The notes under the pieces are model-generated. The model saw nothing but the letters and a program-made list of their open reading frames with translations. It ran no database searches and had not been told where the DNA came from. The position numbers and the translations under genes are program-made. Below are positions 52,673 to 60,544 of a stretch of DNA of 64,000 nucleotides, piece after piece. Source of the stretch: Streptomyces paradoxus (GTDB taxonomy: Bacteria > Actinomycetota > Actinomycetes > Streptomycetales > Streptomycetaceae); contig NZ_JACHGV010000015.1 of the NCBI RefSeq assembly GCF_014202475.1, forward strand, positions 62,001 through 126,000, in the 5' to 3' direction. Each line of letters starts with the position of its first letter. The stretch's first letter is position 1.

Positions 52673-54132
52673 CGGACACGCTCCACTCACCCCGGACGGC
52701 ACCCCAGCAGCCTCTCCGTCCCTTCGCTCGCGAACCGCGACGTTGGGAGGAAGAACGATCCCGCGCGCTGCTGGCTGGCCACGTTTGCCACGACACCGCG
52801 AGCACTGGCACGTGTGAACCCGTGCTCGTGCACGAGCGCACAGGGTGGGGCTGGCTGACCTGGACCGTGCCCGGGGACGGCACGCTGCCCGCCCTCCCCC
52901 GACAGATCGGAGTGCTCACCCCAGGCGCGACGCTGACACAACGGCTGGCCCTGCGCTGGCTGACCAGGCGCCCCGCCCATCGCATCGCCCTCACCAGCAC
53001 GAGCCCCGCCGCCATGCGGCTCTCCGCGGTCCTCGTGGGCGTCATCAGCCTCTTCGCCGCCCTGTCCGCCCTCAGCCGCGGCATCCCCACGGACGTCGTG
53101 CTCCCCGCGATGCTGCTCGCCCCGCTGCTTGCCGAGCACCTGCCCGACCGGCTTGACGGCCGGGCCCGCGAACACGTCCGCAGCGTCGAAGGAGACGCCG
53201 CCTGCCAGTACCTGCAGCGCCTCGCCGCCCTGCACACCTACATCGTCCAGGCTTCCGCTGACAGCGACCGCTACGAACTGCGCCGCTCGGCCGAGATCGG
53301 CCACAACCTGCTGTGGGACGCCGCCGACCTGCTCCAGAGCCAGGACACCCGCTCGGCCTCGGCTCGCCTCATCGACCGGGAGCGGCTGATGGTCCAGCTT
53401 GCCGACCAAGTCGCCCAGACCCTCGAGCGCACCCGCGCCGAGTCGGCTTCGGGCGAGGCCGACCAGCCCCGCGGTGGCGAAGGCTCGTTGGGTCCGCTCC
53501 CGCCCGGCTTCGAACCAGCGAGGCGGCCCACCCCTCCGCCCCCACCCGGCACTTCATCTCTGAAGGGATACCGACCCATGAGCCAGACTCAGCCCTCCGA
53601 CCCTGCCTGTACTAGGGACGTCTATCTGCTCTTCGCGCACGAGCCCTACTACCTCGGCAATGGCGCGCAGGAGATCAACACCACCGTGATAGCCGCCGAC
53701 TCCCTGCTCCACCCCCAGGTGCAGCAACCCGACGGCGCTCGGATCCACGACCGCCTCACCCAGGGACGCCAGCCGGGCGAGATCATCCCGCTCTCCACTC
53801 TCACCCACGAACTGGACGGCGGCGCCGAGTGGCCGAGGGTCGGCGACTGGGAGAAAGTCACCACCGACCTCGTGCAACTCGTCCATGCAGGAGAGTGCGA
53901 CGCCCTCAACCTCGGCCTGCCGGAAATCGCGCGCGCCCTGATCTGCACCGGACCCCACGGCCACGTCCGCACCCTTGATGCTGCGTCCGGCAAATTGATC
54001 GACCACGGGCCCGCGCAGCGCGACGAAGTCCTGGCCCGGATCAGCGGCTTCCTCGCCGGCCTGGTGGCCGAGCGGGACCTGTGGCCCGGAGACAACCTGC
54101 TGCCGGCGCCGGCCCGTGACGAAGCCCGTTGA
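52669..54132 (+). CDS. Possible fusion of two small-gene products
   Basis: A 487-residue frame starting in the stop of the upstream gene (ATGA). Residues 1-300 have a hydrophobic pair (about 120-160) and a helical coiled region. At 53578 an in-frame ATG with GAAGGGA upstream begins a second soluble domain (SQTQPSDPACTRDVYLLFAHEPYYLGN). The joint has no stop, so the product may be one fused protein, or the second part may also be translated from 53578. No family is recognised. It is coupled to the winged-helix gene. Confidence 0.5.
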   Translation: MTDTLHSPRTAPQQPLRPFAREPRRWEEERSRALLAGHVCHDTASTGTCEPVLVHERTGWGWLTWTVPGDGTLPALPRQIGVLTPGATLTQRLALRWLTRRPAHRIALTSTSPAAMRLSAVLVGVISLFAALSALSRGIPTDVVLPAMLLAPLLAEHLPDRLDGRAREHVRSVEGDAACQYLQRLAALHTYIVQASADSDRYELRRSAEIGHNLLWDAADLLQSQDTRSASARLIDRERLMVQLADQVAQTLERTRAESASGEADQPRGGEGSLGPLPPGFEPARRPTPPPPPGTSSLKGYRPMSQTQPSDPACTRDVYLLFAHEPYYLGNGAQEINTTVIAADSLLHPQVQQPDGARIHDRLTQGRQPGEIIPLSTLTHELDGGAEWPRVGDWEKVTTDLVQLVHAGECDALNLGLPEIARALICTGPHGHVRTLDAASGKLIDHGPAQRDEVLARISGFLAGLVAERDLWPGDNLLPAPARDEAR

Positions 54133-54280
54133 TGTTCGGCTACGAACCGCGCGCCGTCTGGGCCGACCTTCGGTGACTGCTCCACCGACGAACAACCACT
54201 CACTCCGCACGCACGGTCCGACCACGAGCCGTGCAGACACACCGCGTTCCTCCGCCTGCCGGGCAGACCCCTTGCACGAC

Positions 54281-54298
54281 TGTACGGAGTTCCATACA
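54281..54298. promoter_or_regulatory. 18-bp operator-like palindrome 1
   Basis: TGTACGGAGTTCCATACA, an imperfect 8-2-8 palindrome about 45 bp before the small gene at 54344. Consensus arms TGTACGGA and TCCGTACA. Confidence 0.6.
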
Positions 54299-54306
54299 GT
54301 CTTCGG

Positions 54307-54324
54307 TGCACGGAGTTCCGTACA
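54307..54324. promoter_or_regulatory. 18-bp operator-like palindrome 2
   Basis: TGCACGGAGTTCCGTACA, a second copy 26 bp away on the same face of the helix (about 2.5 turns), between operator 1 and the start codon. Probably a binding site for a dimeric repressor, perhaps the product of 54344 itself. Confidence 0.6.
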
Positions 54325-54343
54325 CCGAACCAAGGGGGATTCC

Positions 54344-54787
54344 ATGATCCGTAGCAAGTTTCGCCCCGATGGCGGCATGGACATCACGGTGAGCCTGACG
54401 GCCGAGGAGGTCGCCGCGATCGGCGCGGCCGAAGCCGAGGGCCTGGCCGACTGGTTCGACACCGCGCTGTGGGGGCTGGCCATGCTCCGCACGGGCCAGG
54501 TCTGCCGCGATGAAGGCGCCGGCACCACCGAGGTCCACGACTCGGAGATGGACACCGTGATCCGGGACCTGGACGTGAAGCTTCTGCCTCGGCTGGCGGG
54601 CATCCGGGATGCCGCGATCCGCCAGCACCGCGAACTCGGCGGGTCCGTCGGGGCGCTGGCCGCCGCGATGGACGCCCCGCGGTCGACCGCCCAGACCCGG
54701 CGGGAAGCGCTGGAGAACCCCGGCCCGCGCGGAGTCTCCTCCCGGGCCTGGCAAGAGTGGGCGACCACTCCCCAGCAGCAGGCCTGA
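54344..54787 (+). CDS. Small protein with C-terminal helix-turn-helix-like region
   Basis: A 147-residue protein with ATG behind a GGGGG site. The N-terminal 60 residues are acidic and helical, and the C-terminal part (GGSVGALAAAMDAPRSTAQTRREAL, about 105-129) has a helix-turn-helix-like spacing. Two 18-bp palindromes in its promoter suggest autoregulation. Otherwise unrecognised. Confidence 0.55.
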   Translation: MIRSKFRPDGGMDITVSLTAEEVAAIGAAEAEGLADWFDTALWGLAMLRTGQVCRDEGAGTTEVHDSEMDTVIRDLDVKLLPRLAGIRDAAIRQHRELGGSVGALAAAMDAPRSTAQTRREALENPGPRGVSSRAWQEWATTPQQQA

Positions 54788-54795
54788 GCCCCGGC

Positions 54796-54833
54796 CGGGG
54801 CGGCCGTCCACTGCCAGGCGCACGGCCGCCCCG
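54796..54833. terminator. GC hairpin, 12-bp stem
   Basis: A perfect 12-bp inverted repeat (CGGGGCGGCCGT at 54796-54807, complement at 54822-54833) with a 14-nt loop, just after the helix-turn-helix-like gene. Confidence 0.6.
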
Positions 54834-54871
54834 TCTCGCACCCATCCGTCGCAGACAGGAGGCCACGCATC

Positions 54872-55015
54872 ATGAACCAGTCCGCTGCCACCTTTGCCGC
54901 CGTGTTCGCCACCCTGTACGTCGCCCATGAGGTCGGGGACCAGTGGGTTAACGCGGCGAAGGCCGTGTCCGCCTTCGCCGGTGTCTCGCTCCGGCAGGGA
55001 AGCTCATGTTCTTAG
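54872..55015 (+). pseudogene. DUF3307-like gene, truncated after about 30 codons
   Basis: ATG with AGGAGG upstream starts NQSAATFAAVFATLYVAHEVGDQWV, which matches the opening of the DUF3307-like protein at 5533 (AALLGLTRAASAVGDFWVQ). After residue 27 or so the match ends and the frame closes at 55015. The remainder of the gene has been lost at a junction with the accessory region that follows. A second member of the family in this window suggests duplication within the replicon. Confidence 0.45.
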
Positions 55016-55144
55016 CCTTTCGGGAGAATCGGGTGTCTGTCTCGGTCGAATGGCGTCCATGTTGCGCCGCCCACTTCCTTCATGTGGGTGACATGCCCAG
55101 GCAGGTCGACGACCCTGACGGCCCTGTTCGTTTACGCACGCACG

Positions 55145-55184
55145 GCTGCACCGCCGTCGGAGGAAGAGCCGACGGCGGTGCAGC
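55145..55184. terminator. GC hairpin, 16-bp stem
   Basis: A perfect 16-bp inverted repeat (55145-55160 with 55169-55184, GCTGCACCGCCGTCGG and its complement) with an 8-nt loop, 117 bp beyond the stop of the beta-propeller gene. A strong terminator for leftward transcription. Confidence 0.65.
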
Positions 55185-55301
55185 CCGTAGGCGCTGGGAC
55201 GGGCGACCATCGGGCACACCGTAGACCGGCGGGTGTGCCGCTGTGGTGGGCGTCATGAGCGTGGCTTGCGGAGCCCCACGGACGGAAACCGAAGAGGGAG
55301 G

Positions 55302-57299
55302 TCAGCGGCGGTACATCACGTACAGCTTGCCGTTGTGGGAGGCGAGGGCCGGTTCGCCCTCCATGGCGCCAGCAGGGACGGTAGGAGCGCTCTGCCAGGT
55401 CTCGCCAGTGGTGTGCAGGAACCACAGCTTGCTGTCGTTTCCGCGGGCGGCCAGCCACAGTTTGCCGTCGTGGACGGTGATTGTCGGCGATTCGGGGGTA
55501 AGCCAGTTCGAGGGCATGGCGAGTTCACCGTAATGGGCGCCGGATACGATGCACCAGCCGGTGTGGTTGTGGCTGTTGGCCGTGCGGCAGGCGTACCAAA
55601 TCCTGTCGTCGTAGCAGGCGATCGAATACGGCCCGGCCGCCGGCGACCATCGGCCGCTGGGGTCGCCGGCGGCGAACCAGCCGTCGGAGCCGGAGCCGTG
55701 GGTCATGCTGTGAAGCTTGGCCTGGCCCCCCATGTTCCGGTGGCAGAGTACGAGCTGATTGCGAACGACGGGGACGTTCGGGCCGTGAAGGGTCAGGGAC
55801 GGCGCGCGTTCGGTTTGCAGGTCGGGCACTTTGGTTTCCGTGCTCCACGGCCCGCTGCCGGCGTAGCTGCACACATACACTGCTCCGTCCGTCCCGGTGT
55901 GCGCCATGTACAGCTTGTTCCCGTATGCGGCCAGGGCCGGTGCGTAGTCGCTGGCGAAGTAGCGCACCTGTACGGGTTCCGACCAGGTGCCGTTGTCCAG
56001 GACGCTCCACATGACGGCCCGGTCGCCTGGGCGGATGTAGGCGGCGTGGAGCTTGCCGTCGTAGGAGGCCAGTGCCGGGGGTGCGGAGCTGGTCCAGCCC
56101 AGCGCGAGGGGTGCGCTCGCCTTGGTGGCGGCGCCGGAGCCGGTGAGGGTGACGTACTCCAGGTCCCCGGCTGGGAAGACCGGGCGCTCACCGCTGTAGC
56201 GGATGCGCAGGGAGTGGTGGCCTTCACCGTTGAATTCCCAGGTGTCCTGCCCGCGGTTGTACAGCGTGACCAGGGTGTGGCGGTCGAAGATGAACATCCG
56301 CTCGCAGGACAGGTCGTCGTTGTTGCGCAGGTACTCCTTGAGGAAGATGAACAGCTTCGTGATCTCCAGTGCGTAGCCGATGAGATCACCTGCGAATGTG
56401 GGGTTGAAGTTGTTGAGGAGGTCCAAGATCTCCAGTCCGTCGATCACCTCTTGCAGGACTTCGAAGAGTTTGTCGTACCACTCGGAGCTGCTCTGGTCGG
56501 CCTCCCAGGCAGCGATGTGCAGGCCCAGATGCGTGCCGGCCTGCCCGTCGAAGACCACCCGGTCCGTTCCCGTGAACCGACGCGTGTTGCCCCTCTTGAT
56601 CGAGCCGAATTCCCCGGACTTGTAGGTGGGGGCCTTGTGTTTGTCGGAGGAGGCCGCGACGGTCCAGTAGATCTCGTCCTTGCCGCCCCACTGGTCGCCC
56701 ACCGCCCGGCGAACGTAGAAACTGTCGAACTCCACCTTGGCCTGGTAACCGGGCACGGGCTTGCCCCGCTCTTCCGGGGGCACCGGGGGTCGGTTGAACA
56801 CGGTCGCCCCATGACCGAACTCGGTGAGGCCCTCGGTGAACTCCGCCGTGTCGATCGGCTGCCCGGCAGCGAGTACCGCAGGATCCACGATCGCAGCATT
56901 GGGCAGCGTGACCGCCTCCCGGCCGATTACCGGCAGGCGCTCCGCGAAATCGGCACGCGTGTACCCCGACGTTAGCGACCGAGAGGTGACCGAGGCCGGC
57001 ACGATGTCCAGCGACCCCAGATCCGCGACCGCCGACCGGTACTCCTGCCCGCACGCGTGCACATCCGCCTGCGGCATCAGATCCCCCAACGCCTTCAGCA
57101 GCACCCGCTCCAAGTCGGTAGGGGCCTTCCCCAGCCTGGACCGCTCGGCGGCATGGAGCGCGGCACCGACCAGCACCCCCAGCTCCTGACCCTGCCGCAG
57201 GCCACGCATGAGCCGGCTCTCGCCTGCGGTGGCCGTACCGCGCAGCATCTCCCTCAGCCGCACAGCGCCCGACGCCGGCGCAACTTCTTCGATCGCCAT
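55302..57299 (-). CDS. Large protein with C-terminal beta-propeller-like repeats
   Basis: A 665-residue protein from ATG 57299 (GGAG upstream). There is no signal peptide. The N-terminal 130 residues are soluble helical. The centre (about 150-360) reads YWTVAASSDKHKAPTY, GTDRVVFDGQAGTHLGLHIAAWEAD and a hydrophobic EITKLFIFLKEYLRN helix. The last 270 residues hold five to six blades with recurring ALASYDGKLHAAY-like strands, as in sugar-binding or sialidase-like propellers, but no catalytic Asp box is complete. Function unknown. A surface or lectin-like role, or a toxin-type effector, is conceivable. Confidence 0.65.
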   Translation of the reverse strand: MAIEEVAPASGAVRLREMLRGTATAGESRLMRGLRQGQELGVLVGAALHAAERSRLGKAPTDLERVLLKALGDLMPQADVHACGQEYRSAVADLGSLDIVPASVTSRSLTSGYTRADFAERLPVIGREAVTLPNAAIVDPAVLAAGQPIDTAEFTEGLTEFGHGATVFNRPPVPPEERGKPVPGYQAKVEFDSFYVRRAVGDQWGGKDEIYWTVAASSDKHKAPTYKSGEFGSIKRGNTRRFTGTDRVVFDGQAGTHLGLHIAAWEADQSSSEWYDKLFEVLQEVIDGLEILDLLNNFNPTFAGDLIGYALEITKLFIFLKEYLRNNDDLSCERMFIFDRHTLVTLYNRGQDTWEFNGEGHHSLRIRYSGERPVFPAGDLEYVTLTGSGAATKASAPLALGWTSSAPPALASYDGKLHAAYIRPGDRAVMWSVLDNGTWSEPVQVRYFASDYAPALAAYGNKLYMAHTGTDGAVYVCSYAGSGPWSTETKVPDLQTERAPSLTLHGPNVPVVRNQLVLCHRNMGGQAKLHSMTHGSGSDGWFAAGDPSGRWSPAAGPYSIACYDDRIWYACRTANSHNHTGWCIVSGAHYGELAMPSNWLTPESPTITVHDGKLWLAARGNDSKLWFLHTTGETWQSAPTVPAGAMEGEPALASHNGKLYVMYRR

Positions 57300-57580
57300 A
57301 CCCACTCCTCACCCTCGCCCATAGGAAACGACCAGGTGCGACCGTCCCCCGTCACAAGAGTCAATACGCAGCGCAACTGGATGCATGCGGAAAGTCGCGC
57401 AATTAGCTAGATGTCGCTACCTATGCGAAATCGGAGATGTGTGGCTGGAGCCCTGGAATCCCACCTCGGCCGGCGTCATTTCCGGTGATCCGCAGGCGGG
57501 TCACAATTGCGGCGGCTCCTGTTGCTGGTGAACGGCGCCGGGTGAGCCGTCGGAGCAGATCCAGCCCGACCTGATCATCC

Positions 57581-58098
57581 TCACCGGCAAGCGCAAGGGG
57601 GCAAAACCCTAGCCTGTCCAGCATCTACCGAGTCGACGCACCGGGGCAGGGGGACGACGCCCTCGGTGTTGTCCCCCTGCCCTTGGTCCGGGACCGAATC
57701 GAACGTACTGAGCTGGCGACGCAGACGCTGCAGCTCGTCGTCCTTGGCCGCCAGGACCGACAGCAGGTGCCGGTGACGCTCCTTGAGCTGGGTGAGCTCG
57801 TGTGGGTGCGGGCGAGTTTGCTGGTGAGCCGCTGGTTGAGGTCCCGCAGTCGGGCGATGCGCGCCTCGCGGGGGTCGGGCTGCTGGCCGGCTGCCCAGGC
57901 GGCTGCCCGCCGCTTCTCGAACTCGTCCTTGAGGTGGCCCCAGGTTCGGTAGAGGGAGGCGCGGGAGATGCCCGCCTCGCGCGCGAGCGTCTTGACGTCG
58001 CAGGCGCCGCCGGGCGGGATCTGCCCGGCCAGCAGCCGGTCGATAGCCGCGCGGACGCGCCGTTCGATCTGGTCGCGCTGCTGGTGGCTCAGTGCCAT
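57581..58098 (-). pseudogene. DUF6262-like recombinase partner, frameshifted
   Basis: The start at 58098 gives a helix-turn-helix segment (AREAGISRASLYRTWGHLKDEFE) and a coiled-coil beginning (REARIARLRDLNQRLTSKLART). Near 57800 the frame breaks; an adjacent frame continues as ELTQLKERHRHLLSVLAAKDDELQRLRRQLSTFDSVP to TGA at 57581. Restored, it matches the small DUF6262-type partner that accompanies Tn554-like tyrosine recombinases. The stop of the integrase gene overlaps its start. The gap 57300-57580 shows no gene. Confidence 0.6.
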
Positions 58099-59615
58099 GT
58101 CATCCCGGCCTTTCCGGCTGCCGTGTCGATCTCTTCGAGAACCCGCATGGACCGCTCGTGCTCGGCCCGCAGCCGGGTCTTCTCCACGGGCGGGATCCGA
58201 GGGCTGGCCAGCAGGACGACGCCGTTGTCGGCTGTGGTCTGCCAGACGGAACGGTGAATGATGTGGTGGGTGGCCTGTGGGCAGCGGGCGCTGTCACACA
58301 GCCCGGTCAGCGGAGCTGCGGCGGACCTGGTGCCGGCGAGCTTGAGACACAGCGCCTTCGCCGGGTCCTCGAACCAGCAGTAGTTCGCCGCGGAAAGGTG
58401 CAGGACCGATGCCTTCTTCTTCAGCAGCAGCTCGATCTGTCGGTCGGTGACCGCCTTCGCCGGGCCCGGCTCGTGGTCGGCCAGTTCCTTCTCGACGGCG
58501 CGGAAGGAAGCCAGCAGCGCGTCGGCTCCCGGGCCGGCGGGCATCTGGCCTTGTTCGAACAGCCGGTATGCCTCGACCGTCCGCTTGAGCTTCTCCTTGG
58601 CCTCCTCCTTCTTCCACTCGTGGTGGAAGACGGCCTGGGCGCCGCCCGGTCGGCCGGCGTATCCCTCGCTGGTGGCCACCTGCAGATGCTTGAAGTGGAC
58701 CTTGGTGGCCAGCAGTCCCCCAGGGCGGGCGGCCATCTCGACAGACAGTGTCCGCCGCAGGCGGCGGGGGTGCACCGGCTCGTCGGGGATCGGCTCCAGG
58801 CCCATGCGGCGCCCGGCGGGCGAGGCGACCCACTGCCGCAGCCAGGTCATGGCCCCGTTGGACTCGAAGCCGTTGAACGCGCCGAACAACGGCTGTCCAG
58901 GCCTAGAGTCGGTGAGCTGCTCGGCCATGGCGATGACACGGACGACTTCCTCGATGACGACCCACTCGTCGACCTCGCCGCCCCGTAGACGCCCCTTGAC
59001 GACCTTGCTGACCAGGCGGTGCCGGGCCAGGCCGGTGCCTTCGGCGTCGTCCGTGCGGCGGCAGCCGACCGTCAGCTCCAACAGTTCGCTGGACCGCATC
59101 CCCGTCAACGCGGAGGTGGCGACCGTGCAGGCGTGACCTGCGATCCGGATCAAGGCATCAGAGGACCTGTTCGACAGGGGCAACGACCATGGGATCAACT
59201 CGCCGGTGTCCGCGCGAGGGGCGTCGGCAGGGTTGCGACACCAGAGGTACTCGGTGCCGACCTCGGCGACCGCATCCTCCAGCAGCGGCCGGGCCTGGGC
59301 GAAGAGAGCCTTGTGAATGTCCCGGTGTCCCGTCGGCCGTAGCACGTGCTGGAAGTTGGCTGTCAGCAGCGGATCCTTCGGGTCCCACCCCGAGCGGAGG
59401 CGCTTGGTCACTTGGAAGTCCTCAATCCGCGGCAGCGGCTGTCCCGTCCGCAGATGTTCCTCGACCAGCGCGGCAAGCCGGTCGCCGTCCCGCAGATTCC
59501 TCGACCACTCGACGTTGCGCCAGGACTCGCGCTCGGCCCGCAGCTGGTGCGGTCCGAGCACGTCGACCAGGTGGAGGGCCTTGAGCTTGGGCGCGGCCGG
59601 TGGCCCGGACCTCAC
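58089..59615 (-). CDS. Tyrosine recombinase, N-terminally truncated
   Basis: 508 codons, of which about 500 look native (LKALHLVDVLGPHQL onward). Catalytic residues are visible: Arg in ALTGMRSSEL (R174), HPRRLRR (H282, R285), a later His (H310) and Tyr in ATSEGYAG (Y319). Full-length relatives are about 700-800 residues, so some 200-250 N-terminal residues are missing; the frame now begins inside an IS3 transposase fragment. Despite an intact active site it is probably non-functional. It belongs with the DUF6262-like gene as a mobile-element integration module. Confidence 0.7.
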   Translation of the reverse strand: MRSGPPAAPKLKALHLVDVLGPHQLRAERESWRNVEWSRNLRDGDRLAALVEEHLRTGQPLPRIEDFQVTKRLRSGWDPKDPLLTANFQHVLRPTGHRDIHKALFAQARPLLEDAVAEVGTEYLWCRNPADAPRADTGELIPWSLPLSNRSSDALIRIAGHACTVATSALTGMRSSELLELTVGCRRTDDAEGTGLARHRLVSKVVKGRLRGGEVDEWVVIEEVVRVIAMAEQLTDSRPGQPLFGAFNGFESNGAMTWLRQWVASPAGRRMGLEPIPDEPVHPRRLRRTLSVEMAARPGGLLATKVHFKHLQVATSEGYAGRPGGAQAVFHHEWKKEEAKEKLKRTVEAYRLFEQGQMPAGPGADALLASFRAVEKELADHEPGPAKAVTDRQIELLLKKKASVLHLSAANYCWFEDPAKALCLKLAGTRSAAAPLTGLCDSARCPQATHHIIHRSVWQTTADNGVVLLASPRIPPVEKTRLRAEHERSMRVLEEIDTAAGKAGMTWH

Positions 59616-59664
59616 GGATTGCGCGCTCGCGGAGCTCGTCCGGGTATTTACGAGGCGCTGCCAA
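59604..59664 (-). pseudogene. IS3-family OrfA fragment
   Basis: A TTG start begins AAPRKYPDELRERAIREV, the well-known opening of IS3-family OrfA proteins, and after about 20-25 codons it fuses with the integrase reading frame. No IS3 terminal repeat is recognised. It marks a deletion junction that beheaded the recombinase gene. Confidence 0.55.
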
Positions 59665-59845
59665 GGTGCTGGTGGATCTCCTTCACCAGGATCGTAACCC
59701 TGGCATCAGGGCCTCCATGAAACGGGGTGCCGCTCAGTTTCTCGTTCTCGGTGGCGGGTTTGATGCCGAGGATGTGTTCGCACATCCATTGCTGCACGGT
59801 GGCGAAGCCTGGCCGATGGGGATCGATCGATGACCGGTCCAGCAC
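59648..59845 (-). CDS. 65-aa fragment-like hypothetical protein
   Basis: The frame reads DRSSIDPHRPGFATVQQWMCEHILGIKPATENEKLSGTPFHGG and ARVTILVKEIHQHLG before stop, with good codon bias. The start (GTG 59845) has no ribosome site, so the protein may begin upstream in another form or be a remnant. The end overlaps the IS3 fragment. I do not recognise the family. Confidence 0.35.
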   Translation of the reverse strand: MLDRSSIDPHRPGFATVQQWMCEHILGIKPATENEKLSGTPFHGGPDARVTILVKEIHQHLGSAS

Positions 59846-59982
59846 CGAGTTGGCGCCGAGTGTGGACGCGGGTTGCCGGCCGTGGCCGTTCTCCCGCCCG
59901 CGTGTCTTTCGGGGGCCTATGGTGTGCCGGGCGCGGTGGTCGAGGGGGCTGCCGGTCGGCCGTATCCGTGAGGGGGCGAGGG

Positions 59983-60489
59983 GTGTTGGATGAGTTGGCC
60001 GCATTGGCGGTAGCCGGTGGGGGCGCGGTGGTCCAAGCCGCCGGTACCGACGCGTGGCATTCGGTGCGGCAGCTGGTGGCGGGTCTCATCGGCCGCGGTG
60101 ACACGGCGGACGAGGAAGCCGAACTGCGCCGCCTGGAGCGGACCGCCATGGTCCTCGGCTCGGGTGCCAACGGAGACCGGGGCGCGGAGCGCATGCGGCA
60201 GGAGACGCTGTGGCAGGGGCGGTTCGAAGTGCTGCTGGAAGGACTCGACGCTTCCGGGCAGGAGCGGGCTGCCGAGCAACTGCGCGAGCTGACGGCATAT
60301 GTGGCTGCTTGCGTCGGTGACACCGCTGAGAGGACGGGCAGTGCCACTGCTCGTGCCGGCGGGACGGCAGTCAGCGGGGTACGCCGTGTCGGGACCGCAG
60401 CCGTCGGTCCGGCACGGGCAGCGGACACCGGGGACGCCGAAGCTGACGGCCCGGGCTCCACGGCGGTCAGCGGTGTCGAGATTCAGTAG
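59983..60489 (+). CDS. Small partner protein of STAND module
   Basis: A 168-residue protein from GTG 59983 (GAGGGGGCGAGG upstream). Helical, acidic to neutral, with a Glu/Arg-rich core (TADEEAELRRLERTAMVLGSGANGDRGAERM) and a flexible tail with two TAVSGV motifs (about 130 and 162). The same TAVSGI motif appears at residues 62-67 of the NB-ARC/TPR protein encoded 56 bp downstream, which links the two. It may be a sensor or regulator of that protein. No domain is recognised. Confidence 0.5.
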   Translation: MLDELAALAVAGGGAVVQAAGTDAWHSVRQLVAGLIGRGDTADEEAELRRLERTAMVLGSGANGDRGAERMRQETLWQGRFEVLLEGLDASGQERAAEQLRELTAYVAACVGDTAERTGSATARAGGTAVSGVRRVGTAAVGPARAADTGDAEADGPGSTAVSGVEIQ

Positions 60490-60544
60490 GCGCACGGCAC
60501 CGCACTGCTGCGGTTGATCGACGGCGGTCGGAGAGGAAGTGGTC

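Noticed and set aside
55302..57299. Sialidase annotation for the propeller protein
   Set aside because: No complete Asp-box series or Arg triad is visible, so an enzyme name is not justified.
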